A stretch of DNA of 64,000 bases from Thiobacillus denitrificans (GTDB taxonomy: Bacteria; Pseudomonadota; Gammaproteobacteria; Burkholderiales; Thiobacillaceae). The notes beneath the pieces are model-generated. The model was not told the DNA's origin. It did not search any database and worked only from the letters and a program-made list of their open reading frames with translations. Every line of letters starts with the position of its first letter. Positions within the stretch are counted from its first letter, which is position 1. Below are positions 41,506-50,430 of this stretch, one piece after another. Position numbers and translations under genes: made by a program. Location: positions 1 through 64,000 of the forward strand of contig DHHQ01000011.1 in assembly GCA_002403375.1 (NCBI GenBank), given 5' to 3'.

Positions 41506-41946
41506 ATGAAACCCGCCCAAGACCGTACGCTGTCGCGTCTGGCACTCAACGTGCTCGGCGCCTTCGAGGCCATCGGCCTTGCCGTCATCACGCTCGCCAC
41601 GCTGGTGGCAGGCGTGATCGAGGTGAGGACCATGGTCGCAGCGGGGACGGTGACGCTGGCCGATCTGCTGCTGCTGTTCCTGTACCTGGAAATCCTCGCC
41701 ATGGTCGGGGTGTATTTCCGCTCCGGTCAGTTGCCGGTGCGCTTCCCGATCTACATCGCCATCGTGGCGCTGGCGCGCTACCTGGTGCTCGACATGAAAA
41801 GCCTGGACGTCTGGCGCATGGTCGGCGTGACCGCCTCGATGCTGCTGCTGGCGTGCGCGGTGCTGGTGATCCGCTATGGCCACGTCCGTTTCCCCTACGA
41901 CGACAACCCGAAGGACGACAACCCGAAGGACGACGGACCGGCATGA
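41506..41946 (+). CDS. PsiE-like membrane protein
   Basis: 146 residues with four helices: LGAFEAIGLAVITLATLVAG, LADLLLLFLYLEILAMVGVY, FPIYIAIVALARYLVLDM and VGVTASMLLLACAVLVIRYG. This matches the phosphate-starvation-inducible PsiE family, of unknown function. The C-terminus is acidic and repeated (DDNPKDDNPKDDG), coming from a tandem 15-base duplication near 41907-41936. It lies 40 bases after the AI-2E-family gene and is probably co-transcribed. Confidence 0.8.
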   Translation: MKPAQDRTLSRLALNVLGAFEAIGLAVITLATLVAGVIEVRTMVAAGTVTLADLLLLFLYLEILAMVGVYFRSGQLPVRFPIYIAIVALARYLVLDMKSLDVWRMVGVTASMLLLACAVLVIRYGHVRFPYDDNPKDDNPKDDGPA

Positions 41947-41998
41947 TCGCGCGCCGTGAAGCGCACCTGCAAACCGCCCCCTTTTCCTTTTCCCGCTG

Positions 41999-43255
41999 AT
42001 GGAACTCTCCCCGCCGCTCCTCCAACTCGCCACCCAGGCGCTCGATCTCGTCCTCGACTTCAAGCGTCCGGCCGATGCCGTGCTGTCGGCGTTTTTCCGC
42101 GAGCACAAGAAGCTCGGCGCGCGCGACCGCGCCTTCGTCGCCGAGGCGGTGTTCGGCGTGCTGCGCCGCTACCGCTACCTGTCGGTGGTGGTGCCGGCGG
42201 CCAACCCGCGCACGCTGATCATCGCCTGGCTGCTGAAGGCGCGCGGGATGAGCGGCGCGGCGCTGGAAAAGTTCGCCAAGCCCGAGCTCATCCAGCACAT
42301 CCGCGCAGCCGCGACCGACAATCTGCCGCTGGGCGTCGCCGCCGAGCTGCCCGACTGGGTGGTCGAGAAGCTGCAGGCATCGATGTCCGACGCCGACATC
42401 CTCGCGCTCGGCCGCGCGCTGCAGCAGCCGGCGCCGCTCGACGTCCGGGTCAACGCGCACCGGGCGGACCGCGACGCCGTGCTCGCGCGGCTGCGCGAGG
42501 AGGGCCACGCGGTCGAGCCGACGCCGTATTCGCCGTGGGGCATCCGCTTCAGGGAGCACCCCGCGATCAACCGCCATCCGCTGTTTCTCGACGGCAGCCT
42601 CGAGGTGCAGGACGAGGGCAGCCAGCTGCTCGCGCTGCTGGTCGGCGCCCGGCGCGGCGAGATGGTGTGCGATTTCTGCGCCGGCGCCGGCGGCAAGACC
42701 CTCGCCATCGGCGCGATGATGGCGTCGACCGGGCGCCTCTACGCATTCGACGTCGCCGAGAAGCGGCTCGCCAACCTGAAGCCGCGCCTGGCGCGTTCCG
42801 GGCTGTCGAACGTGATGTCCCAGCTGATCGCCTCCGAGACCGATACCCGGGTCAAGCGGCTCGCCGGCAAGCTCGACCGCGTGCTGGTCGACGCGCCGTG
42901 CTCGGGGCTGGGCACGCTGCGCCGCAACCCCGACCTCAAGTTCCGCCAGTCGCCGGAGGGCGTCGCCGAGCTGACGCGCAAGCAGGCGGCGATCCTGCGC
43001 GCGGCGGCCAGGCTGCTGAAGCCCGGCGGCCGCCTGGTGTACGCCACCTGCAGCCTGCTGCCCGAGGAGAACGAGGCGATCGTCGAAGGCCTGCTCGCCG
43101 AGGGCGGGTTCGCCCTGCTGCCGGTCAACGAGCTGCTCGCCCAGCACAAGATTCCGCTCGACACCGGCGCGATGCTGAAGCTGTCGCCGGTCGCGCACGC
43201 AACCGACGGGTTCTTCGCGGCCGTCCTGGTGAAAGCCGCTTCCCCGGCAGTCTGA
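41999..43255 (+). CDS. RsmB/NOL1-type RNA (cytosine-5) methyltransferase
   Basis: 418 residues: an N-terminal NusB-like/RNA-binding part and a C-terminal SAM-dependent domain. Motif I is CDFCAGAGGKTLAIG. DAPCSGLGTLRRNPD and ATCSLLPEENEAIV carry the two catalytic cysteines of the RsmB/Nop2 family, which makes 5-methylcytosine in rRNA or tRNA. Start ATG 41999. The substrate is likely 16S rRNA as in RsmB, but RsmF-like enzymes have the same motifs, so no symbol is assigned. Confidence 0.92.
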   Translation: MELSPPLLQLATQALDLVLDFKRPADAVLSAFFREHKKLGARDRAFVAEAVFGVLRRYRYLSVVVPAANPRTLIIAWLLKARGMSGAALEKFAKPELIQHIRAAATDNLPLGVAAELPDWVVEKLQASMSDADILALGRALQQPAPLDVRVNAHRADRDAVLARLREEGHAVEPTPYSPWGIRFREHPAINRHPLFLDGSLEVQDEGSQLLALLVGARRGEMVCDFCAGAGGKTLAIGAMMASTGRLYAFDVAEKRLANLKPRLARSGLSNVMSQLIASETDTRVKRLAGKLDRVLVDAPCSGLGTLRRNPDLKFRQSPEGVAELTRKQAAILRAAARLLKPGGRLVYATCSLLPEENEAIVEGLLAEGGFALLPVNELLAQHKIPLDTGAMLKLSPVAHATDGFFAAVLVKAASPAV

Positions 43256-43264
43256 GGCGTTGGC

Positions 43265-45079
43265 GTGACGAAACCGCTCCACCCCGATTCGCTCGGCACG
43301 CTGTGTGGCCTGTTCCGCGCGCGCGTCGCCGCGACGCCGGACCAGGTCGCCTACCGCCAGTTCGACGAGATGGGCGACACCTGGGTGAGTTTCACCTGGG
43401 CGCAGGTGGCGGCCGAGGTGGCGCGCTGGCAGGCGGCGCTGGTCAACGAGGGGCTCGTCCCCGGCGACCGCGTCGCGGTGATGCTGAAGAACAGCGTCGA
43501 GTGGGTGATCTTCGACCAGGCCGCGCTCGGCCTCGGGCTGGTCACGGTGCCGCTCTACCTCGACGACCGTCCCGACAACGCCGTCTACATCCTCGACCAT
43601 GCCGACGCCAGGCTGCTGCTGGTCGAGGGCAGGTTTCAGCTGAAGAAGCTGGCCGAGATCGCAGGCTCGGCGCACGGCCTCCGGCGTATCGTCAGCCTGG
43701 TCGCGCCGGAATCCGGCCTGGCGGACTGGAGCTCGCGTTTTGCGGTGGCGGAGGACTGGCTCGCCGCGGGCGCCGGCACGCCGGTCCCTGAGCGCCATCT
43801 TTCGCCCGATCTCCTCGCCACCCTCGTCTACACCTCGGGCACCACGGGCCGGCCCAAGGGGGTGATGCTCACCCACGAGAACCTGCTGTGGAACGCCTGG
43901 TATGCGTCGCAGTGCGCCGACTTCGGCCCGCACGAGGTGTTCCTGTCGTTTCTGCCGATGTCGCACACGCTCGAGCGCACCGGCGGCTACTACCTGCCGA
44001 TGCTGCTCGGCAGCGAGGTCGCCTACGCGCGCTCGATCACGCAGCTCGCGCAGGACCTGCAGGCGATCCGTCCGACCGTCCTGATTTCGGTGCCGCGCAT
44101 CTACGAGCGCGTCTACGGGCGCATCCAGGACAGCCTCGAGAAGAAGGGCGCGCTTGCGAAACAGGTGTTCGACCTCGCCGTGCGGGTCGGCTGGAACCGC
44201 TTCGAGCACGCGCAGGGGCGGGCGGCATGGACGCCCGAGCAGCTGCTCTGGCCGCTGCTGCAAAAAAAGGTCGCGCAGACCGTCACCGAGAAGCTGGGAG
44301 GCCGCCTCAGGCTCGCGATTTCCGGCGGCGCGGCGCTGACCCCGGAGATCGCGCGGGTCTTCATCGGCCTCGGGGTGCCGGTGTTCCAGGGTTACGGGCT
44401 GACCGAGGCGAGCCCGGTGGTGTGCGTGAACCGGCCCGATTCGAACGTGCCGGCGAGCATCGGCAAGCCGCTGCCGGGCGTCGAGGTCCGGATCGGCGAG
44501 AACGACGAACTGCTGACCCGGAGCCGCTGCGTGATGCGCGGCTACTGGAAGGACGAGGCGGCGACGCGCGCAGTGATCGATGCCGAGGGCTGGCTGCACA
44601 CCGGCGACCAGGCGAGGGTCGATGCCGACGGCCACTACACGATCATCGGGCGCATCAAGGACATCATCGTGCTCAACAACGGCGAGAAGGTGTCGCCCAC
44701 CGACATGGAGTCGGCGATCCTGCTCGACACGCTGTTCGAGCAGGCGATGGTCGTCGGCGAGGGCAGGCCCTACCTGGCGGCGCTGGTCGTCCTCAACGAG
44801 GAACACTGGCGGGCGTTCGCCGCGAGCCTCGGCGTCGACCCGGACGACCCGGCGGCGCTCCGCGACAGCCGCGTGATGAAGGCGCTGCTCCACAACGTGG
44901 CGCGTCATCTCAAGCATTTCCCGGGCTACGCCCAGATCCGCCGCCTGCATCCCGAACTCAAGCCCTGGACGGTGGACGACGGCCTTTTGACGCCGACCCT
45001 CAAGGTCAAACGCAACCAGGTGCTCGACCGCTACCGTGCGGCGGTCGACGCGATGTACGCCGATTTCGCGCGAGGATGA
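43265..45079 (+). CDS. Long-chain fatty-acid-CoA ligase (AMP-forming)
   Basis: 604 residues of the ANL superfamily. The AMP-binding P-loop is LVYTSGTTGRPKGVMLTHEN. Then come GYGLTEASPVVCVN and the hinge/catalytic region DAEGWLHTGDQARVDADGHY with TIIGRIKDIIVLNNGEKVSP. This is the FAA1/FadD15-type long-chain acyl-CoA synthetase that activates fatty acids with ATP and CoA. It starts with GTG at 43265, nine bases after the RNA methyltransferase. The next gene, a FadL-type porin, fits fatty-acid uptake. Confidence 0.93.
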   Translation: MTKPLHPDSLGTLCGLFRARVAATPDQVAYRQFDEMGDTWVSFTWAQVAAEVARWQAALVNEGLVPGDRVAVMLKNSVEWVIFDQAALGLGLVTVPLYLDDRPDNAVYILDHADARLLLVEGRFQLKKLAEIAGSAHGLRRIVSLVAPESGLADWSSRFAVAEDWLAAGAGTPVPERHLSPDLLATLVYTSGTTGRPKGVMLTHENLLWNAWYASQCADFGPHEVFLSFLPMSHTLERTGGYYLPMLLGSEVAYARSITQLAQDLQAIRPTVLISVPRIYERVYGRIQDSLEKKGALAKQVFDLAVRVGWNRFEHAQGRAAWTPEQLLWPLLQKKVAQTVTEKLGGRLRLAISGGAALTPEIARVFIGLGVPVFQGYGLTEASPVVCVNRPDSNVPASIGKPLPGVEVRIGENDELLTRSRCVMRGYWKDEAATRAVIDAEGWLHTGDQARVDADGHYTIIGRIKDIIVLNNGEKVSPTDMESAILLDTLFEQAMVVGEGRPYLAALVVLNEEHWRAFAASLGVDPDDPAALRDSRVMKALLHNVARHLKHFPGYAQIRRLHPELKPWTVDDGLLTPTLKVKRNQVLDRYRAAVDAMYADFARG

Positions 45080-45105
45080 ATCGAATTCTTCAGGGAGTGT
45101 TTCTT

Positions 45106-46350
45106 ATGTCGCATCGAATGAACCGGCTGGTCGCAGGCCTCGCCCTCGCGGGCTGCGCCCACCTCGCCCACGCCGCCGGCTTCGCGCTGGTCGAGCAGAA
45201 CGCAAGCGGCCTGGGCAACGCCTACGCGGGCGCCGCGGCCGTGGCCGGGGACGCCAGCACGATCTTTTTCAATCCGGCCGGGATGACGCTGCTGCCGGAC
45301 CGGCAACTGGTGCTGGCGGGGCACCTGATCAAGCCGAAGGCGGAGTTTGCGGGCGAGGGGCGCTTTGTCGACCCTGCTCAGACGCCGGTTTCCGGAGGGC
45401 AGGGGGGCGACGCCGGCGACTGGGCGCTGGTCCCGAACGCCTATTTCGCGTACCGCCTGACGCCGTCGGTGCACGTGGGCGTCGGCCTCAACAGTCCGTT
45501 CGGCCTCAAGACGGAATACGACGCCGACTGGATCGGCCGCTACCAGGCGATCGAGTCGGAAGTGAAGACGGTCAACCTCAACCCGTCGATCGCCTACAAG
45601 ATCAACGATGCCTTCTCGGTGGGCGCCGGCCTCAATCTGCAGTGGATCGAGGCGACGCTGACCCAGCGGCAGCCGCTCGCCGCCTTGATTCCCCCGCCGT
45701 CCACGCTCATGAAGATCAAGGGAGATGACTATGGCTGGGGCTACAATCTGGGCGCGCTGTGGCAGATCACGCCCGCGACGCGACTCGGGCTGTCCTACCG
45801 CTCCGAGGTCGATTACGAGCTCGAAGGCTCATCCAGCACGTCTGACCCCGTCGTTGCGCCTCTTGACGGACCGGTCACGGCCGAGGTCACCATGCCCGAC
45901 AGCGCGTCGCTGAGCCTGTTCCACAAGCTGTCGCCGCGCTGGGACCTGCTTGCTGATGTCACCTGGACTGGCTGGAGCGATTTCGACGATCTTCCGATCG
46001 AGGGCACGGTCAACAAGAACACCATCGAAAACTGGGAGAACATACTGCGCTACTCCTTAGGGGTGACCTGGCATGCGAGCGAGAAGCTGAGCCTGCGTGG
46101 CGGGGTTGCCTACGACGAGGCCCCGGTATCGGATACCTACCGCACGCCGCGGATTCCCGACGGTGCACGCACCTGGATCGCGTTCGGCGGGCAGTACCGC
46201 TTTTCCAGGCAGAGTGCGATCGACTTTGGCTACGCCCATCTCTTCGTGAACGATCCGGGGCTGCAGGTAACCGACAATCTCACTACGCTCACCGGCGACT
46301 ACGACAGTGCCGTCGACATCCTGAGCGCGCAGGTCACGCACAGCTTCTGA
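45106..46350 (+). CDS. OmpP1/FadL/TodX-family outer-membrane transporter
   Basis: 414 residues: signal peptide (MNRLVAGLALAGCAHLAHA) cleaved before AGFALVEQNASGLGNAYAGA, the conserved mature N-terminus that forms the FadL hatch, followed by amphipathic beta strands to a C-terminal aromatic (AQVTHSF). It imports long-chain fatty acids or other hydrophobic compounds across the outer membrane. Start taken at ATG 45106 because AGGGAG lies eight bases upstream; an earlier ATG overlaps the ligase stop. Pairing with the acyl-CoA ligase makes a fatty-acid uptake and activation unit. Confidence 0.92.
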   Translation: MSHRMNRLVAGLALAGCAHLAHAAGFALVEQNASGLGNAYAGAAAVAGDASTIFFNPAGMTLLPDRQLVLAGHLIKPKAEFAGEGRFVDPAQTPVSGGQGGDAGDWALVPNAYFAYRLTPSVHVGVGLNSPFGLKTEYDADWIGRYQAIESEVKTVNLNPSIAYKINDAFSVGAGLNLQWIEATLTQRQPLAALIPPPSTLMKIKGDDYGWGYNLGALWQITPATRLGLSYRSEVDYELEGSSSTSDPVVAPLDGPVTAEVTMPDSASLSLFHKLSPRWDLLADVTWTGWSDFDDLPIEGTVNKNTIENWENILRYSLGVTWHASEKLSLRGGVAYDEAPVSDTYRTPRIPDGARTWIAFGGQYRFSRQSAIDFGYAHLFVNDPGLQVTDNLTTLTGDYDSAVDILSAQVTHSF

Positions 46351-46400
46351 GTGCGCCCGAACGTCGCTGTCGCCCCCGGCAGACTGCCGGGCGCGGCTCA

Positions 46401-46631
46401 CCGCGCCAGGTCAGGCTGCCGGAGGCCTTCCTCAAGAAATTCGCCGATAATGGCGTTGTATTGGAACTGGTGGAGGGGAGACGCGATCCAAGTGCAGGAC
46501 AGAACACTCTCCGTTCGGACATCAACTGGGCGATCTGGCGCCGTTTCAAGGCCGCCGGAATCGAGATTCCCTTCCCTCGGCGCGTGCTCGACATCGCCGC
46601 GCCTGCCGGCTTGACGACGAATAATCCTTGA
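46401..46631 (+). pseudogene. Remnant of an MscS-type mechanosensitive channel (C-terminus only)
   Basis: An open stretch with no start codon translates to VRLPEAFLKKFADNGVVLEL, then NTLRSDINWAIWRRFKAAGI and EIPFPRRVLDIAAP before a TGA. This is the last part of the MscS/MscK cytoplasmic domain (family pattern: RSDIN.AIW..F...GIEIPFPQR). The channel's membrane part is absent, because the FadL gene ends immediately before. It looks like what remains after a deletion. Little sign of later decay in these 77 codons suggests the event is fairly recent. Confidence 0.75.
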
Positions 46632-46695
46632 TTCATATGGGGTTTGTGCGTAGATTACCGGACATCATTATCCGTTTTTAGGAAACTGAAATACC

Positions 46696-47868
46696 ATGCA
46701 ACTAGGCTTGTTGGATTTACCGTGGTGGGGCTATGTGCTGGTCACCCTTGGGCTGACCCACATCACCATCGCGGCCGTCACCATTTTTCTCCATCGCGCG
46801 CAGGCGCACCGTGCGCTCGACCTGCATCCCGTCGTCAGCCACTTCTTCCGCTTCTGGCTCTGGCTGACCACCGGCATGGTCACCAAGGAATGGGTGTCGA
46901 TCCACCGCAAGCACCACGCCAAGTGCGAAACGCCGGAAGACCCCCACAGCCCGCAGACGCGCGGCATCAGGAAGGTGTTCTGGGAAGGCTCTGAGCTCTA
47001 TCGTGCCGAGGCGAAGAACCGCGAGACGCTCGAGAAATACGGCCACGGCACCCCGGACGACTGGCTGGAGCGCAATCTCTACACCCGCCACTCCGCCAAG
47101 GGCATCGTGCTGATGATGGCGATCAACCTCATTCTGTTCGGCCCCATCGGCCTGACCATCTGGGCGGTGCAAATGGCGTGGATTCCGGTCACCGCCGCGG
47201 GCATCATCAACGGCATCGGCCACTATTGGGGCTACCGCAATTTCGCCAGCGAGGATGCCAGCACCAACATCTTCCCCTGGGGCATCCTGATCGGCGGAGA
47301 GGAGCTGCACAACAACCACCATGCCTACGGCACCTCGGCGCGGCTATCGAACAAGTGGTACGAATTCGATATCGGCTGGCTCTACATCAAGCTGATGTCC
47401 TACGTCGGCCTCGCCAAGATCCGCAAGGTGGCGCCGACGGTGAAATGGCTGCCGCCCAAGCCCTTGTGCGATCTCGACACGCTGCAGGCGATCATCACCC
47501 ACCGTTACGACGTCATGACGCGCTTCGTGAGGAGCGTGCGCGCCGACGCCGCGGCCGAGATCGCCAGGCTCAAGGCGGGCGCGAACCTGCCGCAGAACGG
47601 CAGCCTCAAGAGCTTCCGCCGCTGGCTGAACAAGGAGCCGGCGGAACTGGCTGCGGCCGACCGCGCCGAGCTCGACCAGCTGCTCGGCCAGAGCGAGCGC
47701 CTCAACACCGTCTACCGGATGCGCCAGGAGCTCGCTGCCATCTGGGGACGCTCCACCGCGAGCCGCGAGCAGCTGCTGGAGCAGTTGCAGGCATGGTGCA
47801 AGCGCGCGGAGGAGAGCGGCATCCAGTCGCTGCAGGAATTCTCGGTGCGTCTGCGCAGCTACGCCTGA
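46696..47868 (+). CDS. Acyl-CoA/fatty-acid delta-9-type desaturase with a long C-terminal extension
   Basis: 390 residues. The three histidine boxes that bind the di-iron centre are present: HRAQAH (33-38), HRKHH (70-74) and HNNHH (about 202-206), between hydrophobic helix pairs. It introduces a double bond in saturated fatty chains using O2. After about residue 260 comes a soluble, Arg/Leu-rich tail of about 130 residues (YRMRQELAAIWGRSTASREQ, SGIQSLQEFSVRLRSYA) that resembles the end of ISL3-type transposases. Start ATG 46696. Monocistronic, ending at a strong double hairpin. Confidence 0.9.
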   Translation: MQLGLLDLPWWGYVLVTLGLTHITIAAVTIFLHRAQAHRALDLHPVVSHFFRFWLWLTTGMVTKEWVSIHRKHHAKCETPEDPHSPQTRGIRKVFWEGSELYRAEAKNRETLEKYGHGTPDDWLERNLYTRHSAKGIVLMMAINLILFGPIGLTIWAVQMAWIPVTAAGIINGIGHYWGYRNFASEDASTNIFPWGILIGGEELHNNHHAYGTSARLSNKWYEFDIGWLYIKLMSYVGLAKIRKVAPTVKWLPPKPLCDLDTLQAIITHRYDVMTRFVRSVRADAAAEIARLKAGANLPQNGSLKSFRRWLNKEPAELAAADRAELDQLLGQSERLNTVYRMRQELAAIWGRSTASREQLLEQLQAWCKRAEESGIQSLQEFSVRLRSYA

Positions 47869-47880
47869 GGAAGTGAAAAT

Positions 47881-47934
47881 GCCCTGTCGGAAGACAGGGC
47901 CGGAAAAAAGAAAACCCGCCGAAAGGCGGGTTTT
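47881..47934. terminator. Two stacked hairpins, bidirectional terminator
   Basis: GCCCTGTC-GGAA-GACAGGGC (47881-47900) and AAAACCCGCC-GAAA-GGCGGGTTTT (47911-47934). The second has T-runs in both directions, so it ends both the desaturase transcript and the oppositely directed rpmB-rpmG transcript. Confidence 0.92.
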
Positions 47935-47952
47935 CTCTTGGAGCAATCCGAA

Positions 47953-48120
47953 TTACTTCAGCTTGGTTTCCTTGTACATCACATGCTTGCGAGCCTTGGG
48001 ATCGAACTTGCTGATCTCCATCTTCTCGGGCATGGTCTTCTTGTTCTTGGTGGTGGTGTAGAAGTGGCCGGTGCCCGCAGTGGACTCCAGCTTGATCTTT
48101 TCGCGTCCGCCTTTAGCCAT
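47953..48120 (-). CDS. rpmG: 50S ribosomal protein L33
   Basis: 55 residues starting MAKGGREKIKLESTAGTGHF and ending KHVMYKETKLK. This is the zinc-free (C-minus) form, lacking the two CxxC pairs. It lies 29 bases downstream of rpmB on the same strand, the universal bacterial arrangement. It is a standard component of the large ribosomal subunit. Confidence 0.97.
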   Translation of the reverse strand: MAKGGREKIKLESTAGTGHFYTTTKNKKTMPEKMEISKFDPKARKHVMYKETKLK

Positions 48121-48149
48121 GATCTAGCTCCTTGCTGAGTTGTTCGGGG

Positions 48150-48386
48150 TTAGACGGCTTCGCCGCGGGCGCGCAGGTCGGCCAGGACGGACTCGATGCC
48201 GTTCTTGTCGATGGTGCGGAGCGCCGCATTGGACAGACGCAGACGAACCCAGCGGTTCTCGCTCTCGACCCAGAACCGGCGGTATTGCAGGTTGGGCAGG
48301 AAACGACGCTTGGTTTTGTTGTTGGCGTGGGAAACGTTGTTCCCGACCATGGGCTTCTTGCCCGTCACGACACATACGCGAGCCAT
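48150..48386 (-). CDS. rpmB: 50S ribosomal protein L28
   Basis: 78 residues, MARVCVVTGKKPMVGNNVSH at the start, then NKTKRRFLPNLQYRRFWVES and a C-terminal LADLRARGEAV. Typical gammaproteobacterial/betaproteobacterial L28 in the rpmB-rpmG operon. Located just downstream of radC on the same strand, a common neighbourhood. Confidence 0.98.
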   Translation of the reverse strand: MARVCVVTGKKPMVGNNVSHANNKTKRRFLPNLQYRRFWVESENRWVRLRLSNAALRTIDKNGIESVLADLRARGEAV

Positions 48387-48500
48387 GATGCTGCTCCAGA
48401 ATTGAGGGTTAACCGGTGGGGGTTAACGACAAGGGTTAACCCGAGAACCGCGATTTATACCATACCCTGCAAGGCCGAGGCAAGCGCGGCGCCGGCACGC

Positions 48501-49175
48501 TCAGAGATGCCCCGCTTCCATGAACGACAGCGAGGCGGCGCCCGCGACGATGAAATGGTCGAGCACCCGCACGTCGACCAGCGCCAGCGCGTCCCGCAGA
48601 TGGCGCGTCAGGGTGCGGTCGGCCTGGCTCGGTTCGGCCACCCCGCTCGGGTGGTTGTGGGCGAGGATCAGCGCGGCGGCGTTGTGCGCCAGCGCGCGCC
48701 TGACGATCTCGCGCGGATAGACGCTGGTCTGCGTGAGCGTGCCGCGGAACAGTTCTTCCACCGCGATCACCCGGTTCTGCGCGTCGAGGAACACGCAGCA
48801 GAACACTTCGTATTCCTTGTGGCGCAGCGTGAGCCTCAGGTAGTCCCGCACCGCGGCGGGCGAGGTCAGCGCGTCGCCTGCGTGCATGGCCTCGCCGAGC
48901 GCGCGCCGCGCCATTTCCATGACCGCGGCGAGCAGCGCGTACTTCGCTTCGCCGACCCCCGGCGCGGCGCAGGCCGCCTTGCGGTCGGCCCGGCACAGGC
49001 CGCCGAGCCCGCCGAAGCGCGCGAGCAGCTCGCGTCCGAGGTCGACCGCGCTCTTGCCGGGTACGCCGGTGCGCAGAAACACCGCCACCAGCTCGGCGTC
49101 GGTGAGCGCGGCGGCGCCCTGTCTCAGGAGCTTTTCGCGCGGACGCGCGTCCTCCGGCCAGTCGCGAATCGCCAT
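48501..49175 (-). CDS. radC: RadC/JAB1-type MPN domain protein
   Basis: 224 residues: an N-terminal helix-hairpin-helix-like region (GVGEAKYALLAAVMEMARRA) and a C-terminal JAMM domain with HNHPSGVAEPSQAD, the metal-binding motif of RadC. The exact DNA-related role is unsettled. ATG 49175 has a strong ribosome binding site (GGAGGAGATGGAACG). It is divergent from coaBC with only 33 bases between, an arrangement shared by many proteobacteria. Confidence 0.95.
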   Translation of the reverse strand: MAIRDWPEDARPREKLLRQGAAALTDAELVAVFLRTGVPGKSAVDLGRELLARFGGLGGLCRADRKAACAAPGVGEAKYALLAAVMEMARRALGEAMHAGDALTSPAAVRDYLRLTLRHKEYEVFCCVFLDAQNRVIAVEELFRGTLTQTSVYPREIVRRALAHNAAALILAHNHPSGVAEPSQADRTLTRHLRDALALVDVRVLDHFIVAGAASLSFMEAGHL

Positions 49176-49208
49176 CGTTCCATCTCCTCCCTTAGAATGG
49201 GCATTTTC

Positions 49209-50414
49209 ATGCAAAGCGCGCAGGGAATCGAGACCGTGTCGCTGTCCAACAAGAAAATCATCCTGGGCGTCACCGGCGGGGTCGCCGCCTACAAGGCGGC
49301 CGAGCTGTGCCGGCTGCTGGTCAAGGCCGGCGCCGAGGTGCGGGTGGTGATGACCGCCGCGGCGCAGCAGTTCGTCGCCCCGCTCACCTTCCAGGCGCTG
49401 TCGGGCAAGCCGGTGCTCACTTCGCTGTGGGACGCCGCCAGCGGCGACGGCATGGAGCACATTCACCTGTCGCGCGAGGCCGATCTGCTGCTGGTGGCGC
49501 CGGCGTCCGCCGATTTCCTCGCCAGGCTCGCCCACGGCCGGGCCGACGACCTGCTGTCGACGCTGTGCCTCGCGCGCACCTGCACGCTTGCCGTCGCGCC
49601 GGCGATGAACCGCGAGATGTGGGGCGCGGCGGCGACGCAGCGCAACCTCGGGCGCCTGCGCGAGGACGGCGTCGCGGTGCTGGGGCCGGCGAGCGGAGCG
49701 CTCGCCTGCGGCGAAACCGGCCCCGGACGCATGCTCGAGCCGGTCGAGATCCTCGGCGTCCTGCCGGGCCTGCTGGGCGCAGGGCCGCTGGCCGGTCGCC
49801 GGGTCCTCGTCACCGCCGGTCCCACCTTCGAGGCGATCGATCCGGTGCGCGGCCTGACCAACTTGAGCTCCGGCAAGATGGGTTATGCGGTCGCGCAGGC
49901 GGCCGCCGAGGCGGGGGCGGAGGTTTGCCTGGTGTCGGGGCCGACCTGTCTTGCGACACCCGCGGGGGTGCGCCGGCTAGACGTGCAAAGCGCGGCCGAG
50001 ATGCGCGACGCCGTGGTCAGCGAACTGCCTGCCGACGTCTTCATCGCGGTGGCGGCGGTCGCCGACTACCGGGTGGCCGATGCGGCGACGCAGAAGATCA
50101 AGAAGCGCGAGGCGCCGCTGACCCTGCAGCTCGTCCCCAACCCCGACATCCTGGCCGAGGTGGCGGCGCGCCCGGACGCGCCGTTCTGCGTCGGCTTCGC
50201 CGCCGAAACCGAGCAGCTGGCAGGACACGCCGAAGCCAAGCGACTGAAGAAGCGCGTGCCGCTCCTGGTCGGCAACCTGGCGCAGGACACGCTGGGCAGG
50301 GATACCGCCGAGCTGGTGCTGTTCGACGACCAGGGCCGGCATCCGCTGCCTCGCGCCGACAAGCTCACCCAGGCGCGAGCGTTGATAAATCATCTGACCC
50401 GCCTGCTCAACTGA
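49209..50414 (+). CDS. coaBC: CoaBC, phosphopantothenoylcysteine decarboxylase/synthetase
   Basis: About 401 residues. It makes 4'-phosphopantetheine from phosphopantothenate and cysteine for coenzyme A. The N-terminal CoaC flavoprotein domain has KKIILGVTGGVAAYKAAELC and the substrate-binding APAMNREMW. The C-terminal CoaB domain has VLVTAGPTFEAIDPVRGLTN and the nucleotide-binding region NPDILAEV. Several starts are possible (ATG 49197, ATG 49209, GTG 49236); 49209 was taken. dut follows by 16 bases. Confidence 0.95.
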   Translation: MQSAQGIETVSLSNKKIILGVTGGVAAYKAAELCRLLVKAGAEVRVVMTAAAQQFVAPLTFQALSGKPVLTSLWDAASGDGMEHIHLSREADLLLVAPASADFLARLAHGRADDLLSTLCLARTCTLAVAPAMNREMWGAAATQRNLGRLREDGVAVLGPASGALACGETGPGRMLEPVEILGVLPGLLGAGPLAGRRVLVTAGPTFEAIDPVRGLTNLSSGKMGYAVAQAAAEAGAEVCLVSGPTCLATPAGVRRLDVQSAAEMRDAVVSELPADVFIAVAAVADYRVADAATQKIKKREAPLTLQLVPNPDILAEVAARPDAPFCVGFAAETEQLAGHAEAKRLKKRVPLLVGNLAQDTLGRDTAELVLFDDQGRHPLPRADKLTQARALINHLTRLLN

Positions 50415-50430
50415 CGAGATCCCGACGAAA

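Noticed and set aside
43888..45105. Extended N-terminus for the FadL-type porin
   Set aside because: The frame is open only as a shadow of the acyl-CoA ligase. The signal peptide starts at 45106 with its own ribosome binding site.
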